From NCBI GenBank assembly GCA_018398585.1, contig JAGTTD010000001.1, positions 17,191,750 to 17,255,749 on the forward strand: a stretch of DNA of 64,000 nt, given 5' to 3'. A program made the position numbers and the translations under genes. The stretch comes from Simmondsia chinensis (Eukaryota > Streptophyta > Magnoliopsida > Caryophyllales > Simmondsiaceae). The notes beneath the pieces were generated by a model. It did not search any database. It was not told the origin of the DNA and saw only the letters and a list, made by a program, of their open reading frames with translations. Of the stretch, positions 10,301-20,624 are shown piece after piece (position 1 is the first letter of the stretch; every line of letters starts with the position of its first letter).

Positions 10301-12230
10301 TAACCTGCCTTCCCCCGAAAAGATCCCCGGATCATGCTATACCATTATAGTCCAATTCAAATCCTGTTAATTTGAGGCCTTATAAGTATTCACATTCACA
10401 GAAGAGTGAGACCAAGAGACAAGTGGGTGAGTTACTGAAAACTGATTTTGTAAAACACAATCACAGTCCTTTTGTTTCACCTGTAACACTTATCAAGAAG
10501 AAGGATGGGACTATAAGGATGTGCATAGATTACAGGCAGCTCAATTCCCTCACAATCAAGGACAAGTTCCTAATTCCTATCATAGATGACCTCTTAGATG
10601 AGCTACATGGGTCTCATTCCTTCTCTAAGCTAGATCTGATGCAAGGGCATTATTAGATTCGAGTGTTTGAGCAAGACAATCCATCAATAGATCCTACAGA
10701 GACAAAGTAAGGCTAAGGCTAAAGCACTAGTAGTAGATCAGATAGCTATGTCCCTAGTAAGAGAGCCTAAATAAGTCATTTTTTAGTTAAAACCTTACCT
10801 TAGCTAGGCTAAGCTAACGGGTGGCAAAGGCCATGTTGGTTGCCAGTGGGTATTCACCTTAAAGTGAAGGCCGCATACAAGTTCTTCCAAATTTTGGAAA
10901 TATGGTTAGTACGAGATCCATGGTGTACTTTCTCTGGAAAATGCATATACTAGACCTTAGAACGAGCTATCTCTATTCTCAAGAAATACTTCAGAGTACT
11001 TAGGTCTTTAACATCAAAGACTTTGTTTTGATGGTTCTTCTGCCTTCATAAACCTAGTGGACTCCCTATCATCTCTCGTAAGGACGATGTCGTTAACATA
11101 AACTAGAAGAAGAATTGTAACTTCTTCCCTTTTCTTGACAAATAGAGTGTGGTCGGCATCACTTCTGTTGAATCCTATGTCCAGAAAGGCTTTGCTGATT
11201 TGTTAAACTATGCGCTCCTTAGTTAATGGGACTGCTTGAGCCCAACAATTTCTTTCTTCAAGCGGTAAACATGCATTATCCTCAACATCCTCAACAAGAC
11301 TACTTTCAGTGCTCATCATGGGCATTACAAATTTGTGGTTATGCCATTTGGATTGTCAAATGCTCTAGCCACCTTTCAAGCTTTGATGAATTAAGTCTTC
11401 AAAGCATTCTTGAGGAAGTTTGTTCTAGTTTTCTTTGATGCCATTTTGGTTTATAGTCATACTTCGAATTCACATGTTGATCATCTTTCTCTAGTGTTCA
11501 AGACCATGCACAAGCACAAGCTGTATGCTAAGCTTTCTAATTGCACTTTTACTTAGTCTCAAGTGGAGTATTTGGGTCATGTCATCTTGTTTGAGGGTGT
11601 AGCCACAGATCTAGCTAAGATCCAAGCTATGAAGCAGTGGCCATCACCTATTTCCATCAAGCAGTTGAGAGGATTTTTGGGATAGACTGGGTATTATAGG
11701 ATATTTGTGGTTGGTTATGCTATGATTGCTAATCCATTAACTAATCTCCTCAAGAAGGATGCTTTCCAATGGTCTGAAGTAGCTCAAAAAGCTTTTGAGA
11801 GGTTAAAGGCTACCATGTGCTGAGTCCCTGTGCTTATTATGCCAGATTTCTGTGTGCTTTTTGTATTGGAAACAAATGCTTGTGGGAAGGGTGTGGGAGT
11901 AGTTTTATCACAGAAAGGAAGACCTGTGGTATGGCTTTGCCAAGTTCTCAATTCAAGGCATTCGAGTTTGTCAATTTATGCGAAAGAGTACCTTGCAATC
12001 CTTATGTTAATGAAGAAGTGGAGACATTATTTAGAGGTTCAGCATTTCATCATTCGAACTAATCACCAGAGTCTCAAGTACTTCTTAGAAAATAAGATTA
12101 CCGCAAGGGTGCAACACAAAGGCCAAGATGCTTGGGTTGGATTATTCGACTAAGTATTTCAGTGGAAGGGAGAATCTTGCTGCAGATGCATTGTCACAAA
12201 GATAAGAAGAGACAAAACCAACTTCCTACT
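10301..12230 (+). pseudogene. E4 reverse transcriptase and RNase H, split by foreign DNA
   Basis: Reverse transcriptase begins near 10372 ([51 protein letters not shown]) and runs to 10677 with a CAG-to-TAG stop at 10654. It resumes at 11295 ([14 protein letters not shown] words), and the active site at 11431-11442 reads FFDA instead of FFDD, losing one catalytic Asp. The connection ([14 protein letters not shown]) and RNase H (FVLETNACGKGVGVVLSQKGRPV, SIYAKEYLAILMLMKKWRHYL, NHQSLKYFLENK) follow to about 12200. Several frameshifts and stops. Confidence 0.88.
10678..11294 (-). other. foreign segment inside E4 reverse transcriptase, with copia RT fragment
   Basis: 617 bp with no gypsy homologue. 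It is bounded by CAAGAC on both sides (10672-10677 and 11295-11300). Its right half, about 10930-11200 on the minus strand, resembles Ty1/copia reverse transcriptase: the complement near 11075-11105 gives a YVNDIVL-like word in place of the usual YVDDI. The left half is unrecognised. No LTR or terminal repeats are seen. This looks like patch DNA captured during break repair rather than a clean transposition. Confidence 0.55.
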
Positions 12231-13690
12231 TTGTTGTTTCAATTGTTTTGCCCTCTTGTATAAAAGATGTGCACAAATCTTATGAAGGTGATAGCCTTGC
12301 TCAAGATTGCATTACAGCCTTTAGCGTTAAGAACAGCTCAACTGGTGTAGATTCTTAGGTGAAGGTTGCTAATGGCATTGTGAGAATGAAGGGGAAGGTA
12401 TACAATCGCTCAATGACAAACTTAAGGAGACAAGTTATCTTGGCTTCTCATGATTCTGCTTGGGGAGGACACTCTGCAATTGAAGGTACTTACCAAAGAT
12501 TAAGGTAGTACTTCCATTGGCCTGGCATGAGGAAGGATGTTGTGGAAATTGCTCAAACTTGTGACGCTTGTCAGCATTATAAAACTAATCATATGCGTTA
12601 CTAAGGCTTACTTCAGCCCTTACTCATTCCGGATAAAGCATGGCAACACATGAGTATGGATTTTATTGAGGGGTTGCCTAAGTCTGAGGGGAAGGAAATC
12701 ATTTTGGTGGTAGTGGATCGTTTCACCAAGTTTAAACATTTCATAGCATTGAGTCACCCAATTTTAGCTGAGAAACTAGCAAAGGTCTTCTTGGATAAAA
12801 TCTACAATCTCCATTGGTTGCCTCAATCTATCATTTCAGATCATGATAGGTTGTTCACCAGTCATTTTTGGCGTGAGGTATTCCTGTTGTTGGGGTCATC
12901 TCTTACTTTTGAGCTCCTCTTATCACCCTTGGAGACATGGACAAACAAAAAGGGTGAATCAGTGTGTGAAACAATATATGAGGAGTATGACATTCAGCTA
13001 TCCCAAGCAGTGGCACAAATGGTTAGCTCTAGCAAAATTTTGGCATAACACACATGCTGATTCGGCTTTGCAAACAACTCCCTTCAAAACATTCTATGGC
13101 TATGATCCTTAATCTCCAATGTTACATGGGGCTACTTCTTCTGTGAGCGAAGTCAATGAGTTGTTACTTCAAAGGAAGCAATTGGTGCAGCAACTCAGGG
13201 ACAATTTGTAGCTAGCTCAATCACAAATGAAATTCTTTACTAATCGGAAGCGTACATATAAATTCTTTCAGGGTGGAGATTTGGTATATTTGAAGTTGCA
13301 GCCTCATAGGAAATTGACTGTGGCAATGCGCAGGAATGTTAAGTTTAGTGCTCGCTACTTTAAGCCTTAGAAGGTGCTAGAAAAACTAGAAAATGATGCT
13401 TACAAGCTGGAGTTACCTCCGAATTCTTATGTCCATCCTGTATTCCATGTATCTCTTCTTAAAGAAGCATGTGACAGAGGGTAAGGTTTGCTTAGCAGTC
13501 CCTCCAGAAGCAGCAACAAGTGGTGAGATTGTACAAGAGCCTATAGCAATCTTAGATTCTCGTGTGGTTCAACAGTAAGGCAGAAAAGTTCAGGAGGTGC
13601 TGGTGTAATGGGCTAATTTGGACCATGAAGATACTACTTGGAAAGATCTGAGGTTCCTCCAAAGTCAGTTTTCCTCTTTTCAGTATTGAG
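12231..13690 (+). pseudogene. E4 integrase and chromodomain-like tail
   Basis: The zinc-binding region is near 12440-12580 (ASHDSAWGGHSAIEGTYQ, FHWPGMRKDVVEI, CDACQHYK). The catalytic core starts at 12653 (SMDFIEGLPKSEGKE) and the second Asp lies in ISDHDRLFTSHFW near 12836. A frameshift sits near 12915 in QTDG. The catalytic Glu region reads GQTKRVNQC, with Lys where relatives have Glu. After further stops (near 13109, 13209, 13369) come [17 protein letters not shown] words near 13430 and a tail ending in FLQSQFSSFQ at about 13680. Nearly all stops replace Gln codons. Confidence 0.85.
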
Positions 13691-13717
13691 TCAAGAATGT
13701 CCTAAAGGAGGGAGTAT

Positions 13718-14068
13718 TGTCATGGTTTGGAGATTTAGGGCCTTGAGAAGTGGCATTCATTGTAAATCTTTGAATAAGTGTTTTGACGAGAAGGCTTAGA
13801 AGCTTAGCTTTTGGCAGTTGATTCAGTTAATTCAGTTAAATTGGTCTAAGTACATTGCTTTGTTAGATATTTCAGTTCACCTAACTTAACTAAGCATTGA
13901 GTATAAATAGTTAGAATGTTCCTGTAATTGGATTCATTGAATAATAATTATTTTGATTCTCTTCTCAATCCTAACTCTGTCTACTTCCCATCTATTTCTT
14001 CTACTTCTCATCTCACAATTCTTTCGCTATCCTAGGTTATGATTCAAGATTGATCTTAAATCATAATA
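13718..14068 (+). repeat. E4 3' LTR
   Basis: 351 bp, starting TGTCATGG after the polypurine tract AAAGGAGGGAGTAT and ending CATAATA (the usual CA end mutated). A TATA-like GAGTATAAATAG lies near 13898-13909. The U5 hairpin at 14036-14067 has two mismatches at its open end. Confidence 0.88.
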
Positions 14069-14689
14069 TTATGACACCGTTAAGGTTGCGTTATATTATG
14101 ATGATGTGGTAAGTGAACAAAAAAAAAAAAGAAAATAACCTGAACATGATTTAAATATCATTTATACTTAAAAAATTTTGAATATTGAAAACATAAAACT
14201 CCCTCAAAATACCAATAAATAATTTTAGAAATAAAAAATAAATTTTATTTTTAATTTAGAGTTATTTTAAATATTTTTTTGGGGTGTAAAATTGTTTTAA
14301 ATACAAATGACATTTTGAATTTTAGTCGTATTATTTTCAAAGAGTAATTTAGTGTAATTTAATGAAATCCTGAAAGAGTCATAAAATATTATATCAAAGA
14401 AAGGTTACCAAAGTTTAAGTTATTGTAAAAATATTTCAAAACCTAAGCAGACAATAAAATTACATTATCAAATCTAAAGATATTTAAACCATATTTTATT
14501 TAAATTTTGTTAATTAATTCAAATGTCTTTGATGTAATTTTTAAAGTTGGAGGATCAAATTGATTTTTATTAATAGTTCAAGAGTTATCTTTAATGAAAT
14601 TTAAAATTGATGGAGGGTCATATTAATTTTGATTAATAGTTCAAGGTTGTGATGTACTTTTTATTGACATATTTTATTTTCCCATTCCT
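14069..14689. other. AT-rich spacer, nothing recognised
   Basis: About 620 bp, strongly AT-rich, with an A run near 14118-14130. No ORF or known repeat recognised. Confidence 0.6.
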
Positions 14690-14925
14690 GCAGCATATTT
14701 GATTTTTACATGTGTGTTTTGGTTGTAATCTAGGTACATTTCGGCTTAGAGGGCAACGGACCAAACAAAGATTGAAAAGTGGCAGAATCAAGTGCAATTG
14801 TGGCATAACTTAAGACAACTTTGAGAAACCCGACCATGTGTAGAAAAGGACTAATCGGGTTGTAATATGGTAACTCAAATAGGTCTCGTGGGTAGTTAAT
14901 ATATGCATTTCATAATACTATATAT
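14690..14925 (+). repeat. Athila-type LTR remnant
   Basis: The stretch 14755-14920 (AAAGTGGCAGAATCAAG, GAGAAACCCGACCATGTGT, then ATCGGGTTGTAATATGG) matches blocks at 57120-57300 and 59040-59210 in the same order. Those two precede an Athila-type leader and gag, so this is a fragment of the same LTR family. Confidence 0.6.
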
Positions 14926-14965
14926 TATATAATATTATATATTATATTATATCATATATATACAT

Positions 14966-14996
<31 letters not shown>

Positions 14997-15000
14997 ACAT
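14926..15000. repeat. (TA)n-rich simple repeat
   Basis: TATATT, TATATA and ATACATATA repeats. It lies at the 3' tail of the minus-strand SINE at 15001-15210 and may be that tail. Confidence 0.85.
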
Positions 15001-15210
15001 ATCCAGTGCGCCAAGGGCCCCCGCCTAAGCAGGGTCTTAGGGGTGAGGGGATTTACACTGCCGTCCCCCTTAAAGATATTATCCCAGAAAAGAGGCTATT
15101 TCCAAGTGGCCCTAACCTGTGGGTAAGGACTTCCCTGGAGGTCTCCCATCCTGGTACTGCTCTCGCCCAAGCACGCTTAACTTTGGAGTTTTAATGGGAT
15201 CCAGTGACGG
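15001..15210 (-). mobile_element. SINE with a 5S rRNA-derived head and Au-like body
   Basis: Read on the minus strand, 15207 to about 15125 matches plant 5S rRNA from near nucleotide 25 to 110: GGATCCCAT, AGTTAAGCGTGCTTGGGCG, AGAGCAGTACCAGGATGGG, GACCTCC, GGGAAGTCC. This includes the whole internal control region (A box, intermediate element, C box). From about 15110 to 15001 the sequence resembles the conserved 3' body of plant Au-type SINEs (AAATAGCCTCTTTTCTGG, GTGTAAATCCCC, AGACCCTGCTTAGGCGGG, GCGCACTGGATATG), followed by a TA tail. The first roughly 25 nt of 5S are missing. Flanks are too TA-rich to call a target duplication. Not a functional 5S gene: the 3' end of 5S is replaced. Confidence 0.75.
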
Positions 15211-15224
15211 ATTTTATATATATA

Positions 15225-15522
15225 TATTATGTATGAAGATGAATCTTGATCATAACCTAGGGGAGAGAAGAGGTAAGATGAGAAAAAGAAATCAAGATAT
15301 TATTTCATTCATGTAAATGATTCTTACAAGATAGTCATCTATTTATACCAATACAATTAAGAACACAAAATAATGAATCTAGTCACTTTATCTTAACTAC
15401 CAACCGACGTACTGACTAAAACAACCACCAAAATTAACTTAAGTAGGGACTAGGAACCGCCAAAGACCACCAACAGCGTTTCCCACCAAAGACAACCTCT
15501 AATTGGAACTCTGGTCATGACA
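15225..15522 (-). repeat. E6 3' LTR
   Basis: About 298 bp. The inner end GTCATGACA is clear; the outer end (TATTATGTATGAAGATG) aligns without gaps to the TGTTATGATTCAAGATG end of its relatives but is eroded. On the minus strand a TATA-like GGTATAAATAGATG lies near 15334-15347. Confidence 0.8.
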
Positions 15523-16572
15523 ATACCCTCCCCTCAAGCACATTCTTGCCTCAAGGGTGTAGGGAAAGAAATTGAGACTTCAAGAAGAACCAATTTTTCC
15601 ACGAAGCATGCTCCTAACCCAAGTTTGTCCATTGAACCAGCACCTGCTTAACCTTTACACCCTGCTACTGTACTTCACAACGCTAGGATTGCCTCAGGTT
15701 CTTGCACTAGAATTCCCTTCAAAGTGGCCTGAGATGGAGATGATGCACAAGTGACTCCATCTGAAATGTGCTTCTTAAGCAATGAAACATGAAAAACTGG
15801 ATGCACCAAGTTGTCTGGTGGAAGTTCCAACTTCTAAGCTACCCTGCCAATCTTCTCCAAGACCTTATAAGGACCAAAATATCAAGCACACAACTTGATA
15901 TTCTTGCGGATGGACACTGAGCTCGGCCTATAAGGCAACAATTTGAGATAAACAAAGTCTCCTACTTCAAAATTTCTGTCAAATCTCTTATTGTCTGCGA
16001 AATACTTCATCCCAGCTTGAGCAAGTTGAAGATTATCTTTAAGCTGCTAAACCAATTGTGTCCTCTGACTGAGAAGCTCATTAACACCTTCTACATGTGA
16101 AACCATACCTTGACTTATCAAAGGAGACGGAGGTTCATGCCCAAATAAAGCTTTGAATGGAGTTGTGTCCGAAGAAGAATGTGAATGAGTATTGTACCAA
16201 TACTCAGTAAGGGACAACCACATGTGCCAGTTTTTGGGATGGGAGAATCTCATCCCTCTCAAATACTACTCAATACACTAATTCACCCTCTCTGTTTGGC
16301 CATCAGACTGAGGGTGAAGAGGAGCTCATAGCTAAAGTGGTACCCAACAATAGAAATTGCTAGCAAACAATCTGTCCTTCTCTGATACAATTGATTGTGG
16401 AAGTCCATGAAGCTTACAGATATGATCCAAGAAAAGCCTTGCTAGCTTTTCTATTAAAATTGGATGAGAGAGGCTAATGAAGTGGCCAAACTTGGTAAAG
16501 CAGTCTACTAATACCCAAATAACTTCTCTACATTCAGACTAAGGTAGGCCTTCAACAAAATCCATACCCAAA
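15523..16572 (-). pseudogene. E6 integrase core and C-terminal tail
   Basis: From 16570 leftward: a damaged SMDFVEGLP word, FTKFGHFISLSHPI, KLHGLPQSIVSEKDRLF, QSDGQTERVN, RGMRFSHPKNWHMWLSLTEYW, TTPFKALFGHEPPSP. The C-terminal region follows ([31 protein letters not shown] near 15830-15790) and a degraded chromodomain-like tail. The HHCC zinc-binding region that should precede the core is absent (see the deletion finding). Several stops. Confidence 0.83.
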
Positions 16573-17910
16573 TTGGATGACAGAAGCTTCTATTTCACCT
16601 CCCTCCTGTCTTCTTGAAAGAGCATCCGCAATAGGATTATCAGCTCTTTTCCTATACCCAATCGTGTACTCCAACCCCAACATCTTCATCAATCCTTTCC
16701 TCCGAACTCTTGTAGAAATTCTTATCCCAAGCAGGTACTTGAGACTTCGGTGGTCTGTTTTGATTACAAAATGATGACTTTATAAATAATGCCTCCATTT
16801 CTATACAGCCAAGAGAATTGCCATGTATTCCTTCTCATAAATGGACAACTTCTGGTTCCTGGGACCCGATGCTTGGCTAAGATAGGCCAATGGCCTTCCA
16901 TTTTGGGAAAGAACTGCCCCAATTCCACTGCTGCAGGCATCAGTCTCCAATGTAAAGGGCAAGCTAAAGCCATGCATTACCAACACTGGATCCATAGTCA
17001 TAGCCTGCTTCAACTGCTCAAAAGCTTCTTTAGCCAAATAGCTCTAAAGAGAAGCCTCCTTCTTAAGCTGATCTGTCAGTGGCTTTGCACTAATTCCATA
17101 TCCAGCAATGAATTTACGATAGTAGCCACTTAAACCCAAGAAACCTCTTAGCTGCTTGAGGGATCTTGGCTCAGGCCAATCCTTCATAGCCTGGACCTTG
17201 CTTGGGTCTGTAGCTACCCCATCACCCAAGTTAACATGGCCAAGGTACTCCACCTATGTCTTGGCAAATGTACATTTAGAAAGCTTGGCGTAGTGCTTGT
17301 GTTGTCTCATGGTCTAAAATACCAAGTCCAGATGAGTAAGATGCTCCTACAGAGTAGAGCTGTAGACCAAAATGTCATCAAATAACACAAGTGCAAATTT
17401 CCTTAAGTAAGGCTTAAACACAAGATTCATCAAAGCCTAGAATGTTGCAGGGTCCAAAAGGCATCACCACGAATTCATAATGCCCTTGATGTGGTATAAA
17501 AGCTGTCTTGTGAATGTCTTGGTCTTGCACTCTAATATGATAATAGCCCTGCCTTAGATCCAACTTGGTGTAGTGCCAAGAGCCATGAAGTTCATCCAAC
17601 AGATTGTCTGTGATTGGGATTGGAAATTTATCCTTGACTGTAAGAGAGTTCAAGTGGCGATAATCAATGCACATTTATGAAGATCAATCTCTTTTTAACC
17701 AAGATTACCGGAGAAGCAAAGGGACTATGACTGTGCCTTATGAATCTTATCTTCAACAGGTCCTCAACTTGCCTTTCAATCTCATTCTTATGAGGATGAG
17801 GATACTTATAAGAATGAAGTTTCACTGGGTTAGAACCTTCCTTAAGAAGAATTGCATGATCTAGCTCCCTTTTTGGGAGTAAGGCCTCTGGCTGCTTAAA
17901 CAAATCACAA
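16573..17910 (-). pseudogene. E6 reverse transcriptase and RNase H
   Basis: From 17903: LHSYKYPHPHKNEIERQVED, HSPFASPVILVKK, a frameshift, [40 protein letters not shown]. The active-site word LFDDILVYS is near 17370 with both Asp present. Then [25 protein letters not shown] and RNase H ([43 protein letters not shown], ending IADALSRRQEG near 16600). Confidence 0.87.
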
Positions 17911-18179
17911 TACTCTTAAAGCAAGGAATCTAAAGCAGTGCTGGAATCCAAAGCAGTGTTGGAGTCTGTTTGGTTGAGTTCTAAAACAGTAGTGATTGAG
18001 TACAGTTGTCCCACCCATTGATAAGTTCCCTTTTTAAGAACCTTTTGTAGACTCTTGCCCCTCATCAGCTGAAGCTAGCCTTGCTCAATAATACCTTGTA
18101 ACTTGATCTTTTGCCCATCTTTTTCAAAGGACACAGTGAGCTAGGAGAAATTGAAGAGTATGGGACTGAAGGACTTCAT

Positions 18180-18605
18180 CCAATCAACTCATAACACCAT
18201 ATCACAACCGACCAACCTCAAAACTCTGAAGTCATACTCAAACTTGTGACCTTGCATCTTCCAATTCAACTACTTACACTTTATGTGTGTCAAAATTGAA
18301 TTTCCATTAGCCACCATGACAGCCAAGGGGCTAGTCTTGATCAAATCTTGTCCCATAGCTCTTACAACCTTGGGATCCACAAAGCTATGTGTACTCCCAC
18401 TATCAATGAGTATTAATAAGTCTCATTGCCTAACTACTCCCTTAATTTGAATGGTATTATGCGAGCCACTCCCTGCTAAGGCTTTCACAGAAAATTCAAC
18501 CTCATCTTCTTCCTCATAATCATCCTTATTCTCTTCCTCTTGCTCCCCGAAATCAAGCATCTCATCTTCTTCTACTTCGGTAGCTTTTACTCTAGTGGCT
18601 GCCAT
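18180..18605 (-). pseudogene. E6 aspartic protease
   Basis: An acidic linker (DFGEQEEENKDDYEEEDEVE) leads to ALAGSGSHNTIQIKG, then, after a stop near 18423, the active-site word ILIDSGSTHSFVDPKVV near 18370-18415 and SPLAVMVANGNSILTH. The DSG triplet is intact. Confidence 0.87.
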
Positions 18606-19400
18606 GAGATACTTAGGATCACACTTATGACCAAAGAAGTATTTTTGATTGCATTTAAATAAAGCTTCGGAGGCCTTCTATCGTCAGTACTTCCAGCTCT
18701 ACTATTGGACTATGTAAATCTCAATGAAGATGATCCATTGGGAGCACTTCTCAATTTCTAAGAATCATGAATTTTCAATACCAAGCTCTCAACCCTTCTA
18801 GCCTTTGAATAAGCTTGAGAAAGAGTGAAGGGATCAAATGCCTTAACCAGGTTCTTGATTTTAGGCTTTAGTCCACTCACAAAGCTTGAAACATAATATG
18901 ATTCTGGTGCCTCAAGACACACAGTGAGTATCCTGGCTCTCAATCCTTCAAACCTTGTCATGTACTCCTTCACGGTTGAGACTTGAGTTACTTTATTGAA
19001 GTTATCCACCACTTGGCTCACATCTTCATCCCCATACCAATCACAAAGCTCATATGCACACTCAGTCCAGGTGATTTTAGGTCTACTGCACATCAAACTG
19101 CAATATCAGACCTCCAATTCTCCTTTCAAATACACAACTGCCAATTGAACCTTCTCACGTTCTTCAATGCTGTAGAAAAGAAAGTACTTCTCACACTTCC
19201 TTATCCAGGATTGAGGCATTGTACCAGCGAAAGGCTCTAGGTCCTTACGAGGCTGTCTAAAACAATGGCTCCTTGCACTTGATGTACTGTCATTGTTGTC
19301 CATGGGAGGAGGCCTAGTATCACTGCTGTCCACCGGTGGAGGCCTTGGATCCAGAGCTTTACTCCGCTGGCTTGCAACTAAAAGTATCCTACCTCTAGCT
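18606..19400 (-). pseudogene. E6 gag
   Basis: Capsid words from 19333 leftward: RKDLEPFAGTMPQSWIRKCEKYF, VQLAVVYLKGELEV, YELCDWYGDEDVSQVVDNFNK, EYMTRFEGLRARI, YYVSSFVSGLKPKIKNLVKAF, LSQAYSKARRVESL. A zinc-knuckle remnant (CNQKYFFGHKC) lies near 18620-18655. A frameshift separates it from the capsid part. The N-terminal spacer (Gln-rich, to about 19500) is degraded and stops at the 19563 junction. Confidence 0.87.
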
Positions 19401-19569
19401 TGTTATTGCTGGCTCTTCATTTTCTGCTGCAATCGATTAATTTTCTGTGAAATCTCGTGAGATTGTGATTCAAACCTCTGATTCGTATCCTACCGAGAGG
19501 ACACCTGATCTATATGATTTCCTTGATTAGCTCCACCATCAGTGCCAGTAACCGCAGCAGCATTTTAAA

Positions 19570-20620
19570 TTGTTTGAATCATTAAAGTAGTTAATTGTTA
19601 ATATTTTAAAGCAACGATTTAAATTGTTTAAATCGGTTAAAAGATTTAATAGTTAACTAGATTATTTAAAGTAACAATTTAAATTGTTTAAATCGGTCAA
19701 AAGAGTTAATAGCTAACTAGGTTGTTTATAGTAACGATTAAAATTGTTTAAATCGTTAACGAAATAATCATTAATTCAGAACAACCTATAAATTTGTGAT
19801 TATGTTGTTCGTATGACAAGATTGTATGTTCTCAGTCATGATTTACGAAATCAGACAAAATTGATCTAATAAGATTAGATTTAAATATTTTTTTTATAAC
19901 GGATAAGTTGATCTAATGAGATTAATTCAATTATCTTATACGAAATTGAATAAATTGATTTAGTGAGATTAAATTTAATTTATTTTAAAATTAAAAAAAA
20001 AATTTCTGGTCAGCAGATGCTGACATCAGCAATTCAAAAAAAAAGTTTTTTTTTATTTTTTTTATTTTGAGACGTGTAGGCGTCAGTTCTAATTTACATA
20101 ATAATTAAGTTAATTATTTTATTAACTAATTTCCTTTTTTGAATATGATTCTAAATTAGATTGTGTGATAATTTAAGTTGTAAATCAGAGTATTTTAAAT
20201 AAAAGTTATTTGAAGTTATTTTAGAATAAGATTCTAAAATAGACTTTGAGATAGTCTAAAGATTGTTTATTTTTTAGAATAAGATTCTAAAATAGACTAT
20301 GGGATAGTCTTAGCACAAAGTCGCTACTGATTTTAAATAAAATTATTTTTAATTTAATTCTGAAATCAGAATTTTAAAAGGTAGATTATGTGATGATCTA
20401 AATTAAATGTTGGTATTATTTTAATTAAAATTAATTAATTAATTTTATTGATTGAATTTTAGAATGAAACTCTAATGTAAGATTATGAGATAATCTATAC
20501 TGTAAAACGACAGTATTTTAAATAAAAAAATTACTTAATTTTGGTTAATCTTGGAATGAGATTCTAAAGGGGATTATGTGATAATCCATGTTGTAAATGC
20601 AAATTAATTAAAAATCACTG
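19570..20620 (+). repeat. E7 AT-rich leader with degenerate tandem repeats
   Basis: 19575-19780 holds about three copies of a 60-65-bp unit containing AATTTAAATTGTTTAAATCG. 20100-20600 holds longer, weaker repeats built on AGAATAAGATTCTAAAATAG followed by a GATAGTC or GATAATC word. No ORF. Similar words recur antisense in the E9 leader (37460-38380). Confidence 0.65.
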
Positions 20621-20624
20621 GTTA

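Larger units (their letters stand above)
8779..14068 (+). mobile_element. E4: Ty3/gypsy element carrying E2, 5' end off-window
   Basis: Order on the plus strand: gag (from 8779), protease, reverse transcriptase, RNase H, integrase, chromodomain-like tail, polypurine tract (13704-13717) and 3' LTR. The 5' part continues on the far (left) side of E2, outside the window. A 617-bp foreign segment interrupts reverse transcriptase. Many stops, a lost zinc knuckle, a changed reverse transcriptase active site and a changed integrase Glu show it is long dead. Confidence 0.88.
15225..19563 (-). mobile_element. E6: Ty3/gypsy element, 5' end missing
   Basis: The minus strand shows a 3' LTR (15225-15522), antisense polypurine tract (15525-15537), integrase, RNase H, reverse transcriptase, protease and gag up to 19563. 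There the sequence switches abruptly to AT-rich copia leader DNA of E7. No 5' LTR or primer site appears to the right. It is of the same lineage as E2 and E4, with an internal deletion between RNase H and the integrase core. Confidence 0.85.

Noticed and set aside
15110..15210. A functional 5S rRNA gene on the minus strand
   Set aside because: The first 25 or so nucleotides and the true 3' end are missing and the sequence runs straight into a SINE body, so it cannot give a normal 5S rRNA.
15001..15224. A Cassandra-type TRIM (LTR element with 5S sequence in its LTRs)
   Set aside because: There is no second direct copy, no TG...CA LTR ends and no primer site; the sequence next to the 5S part is SINE-like.
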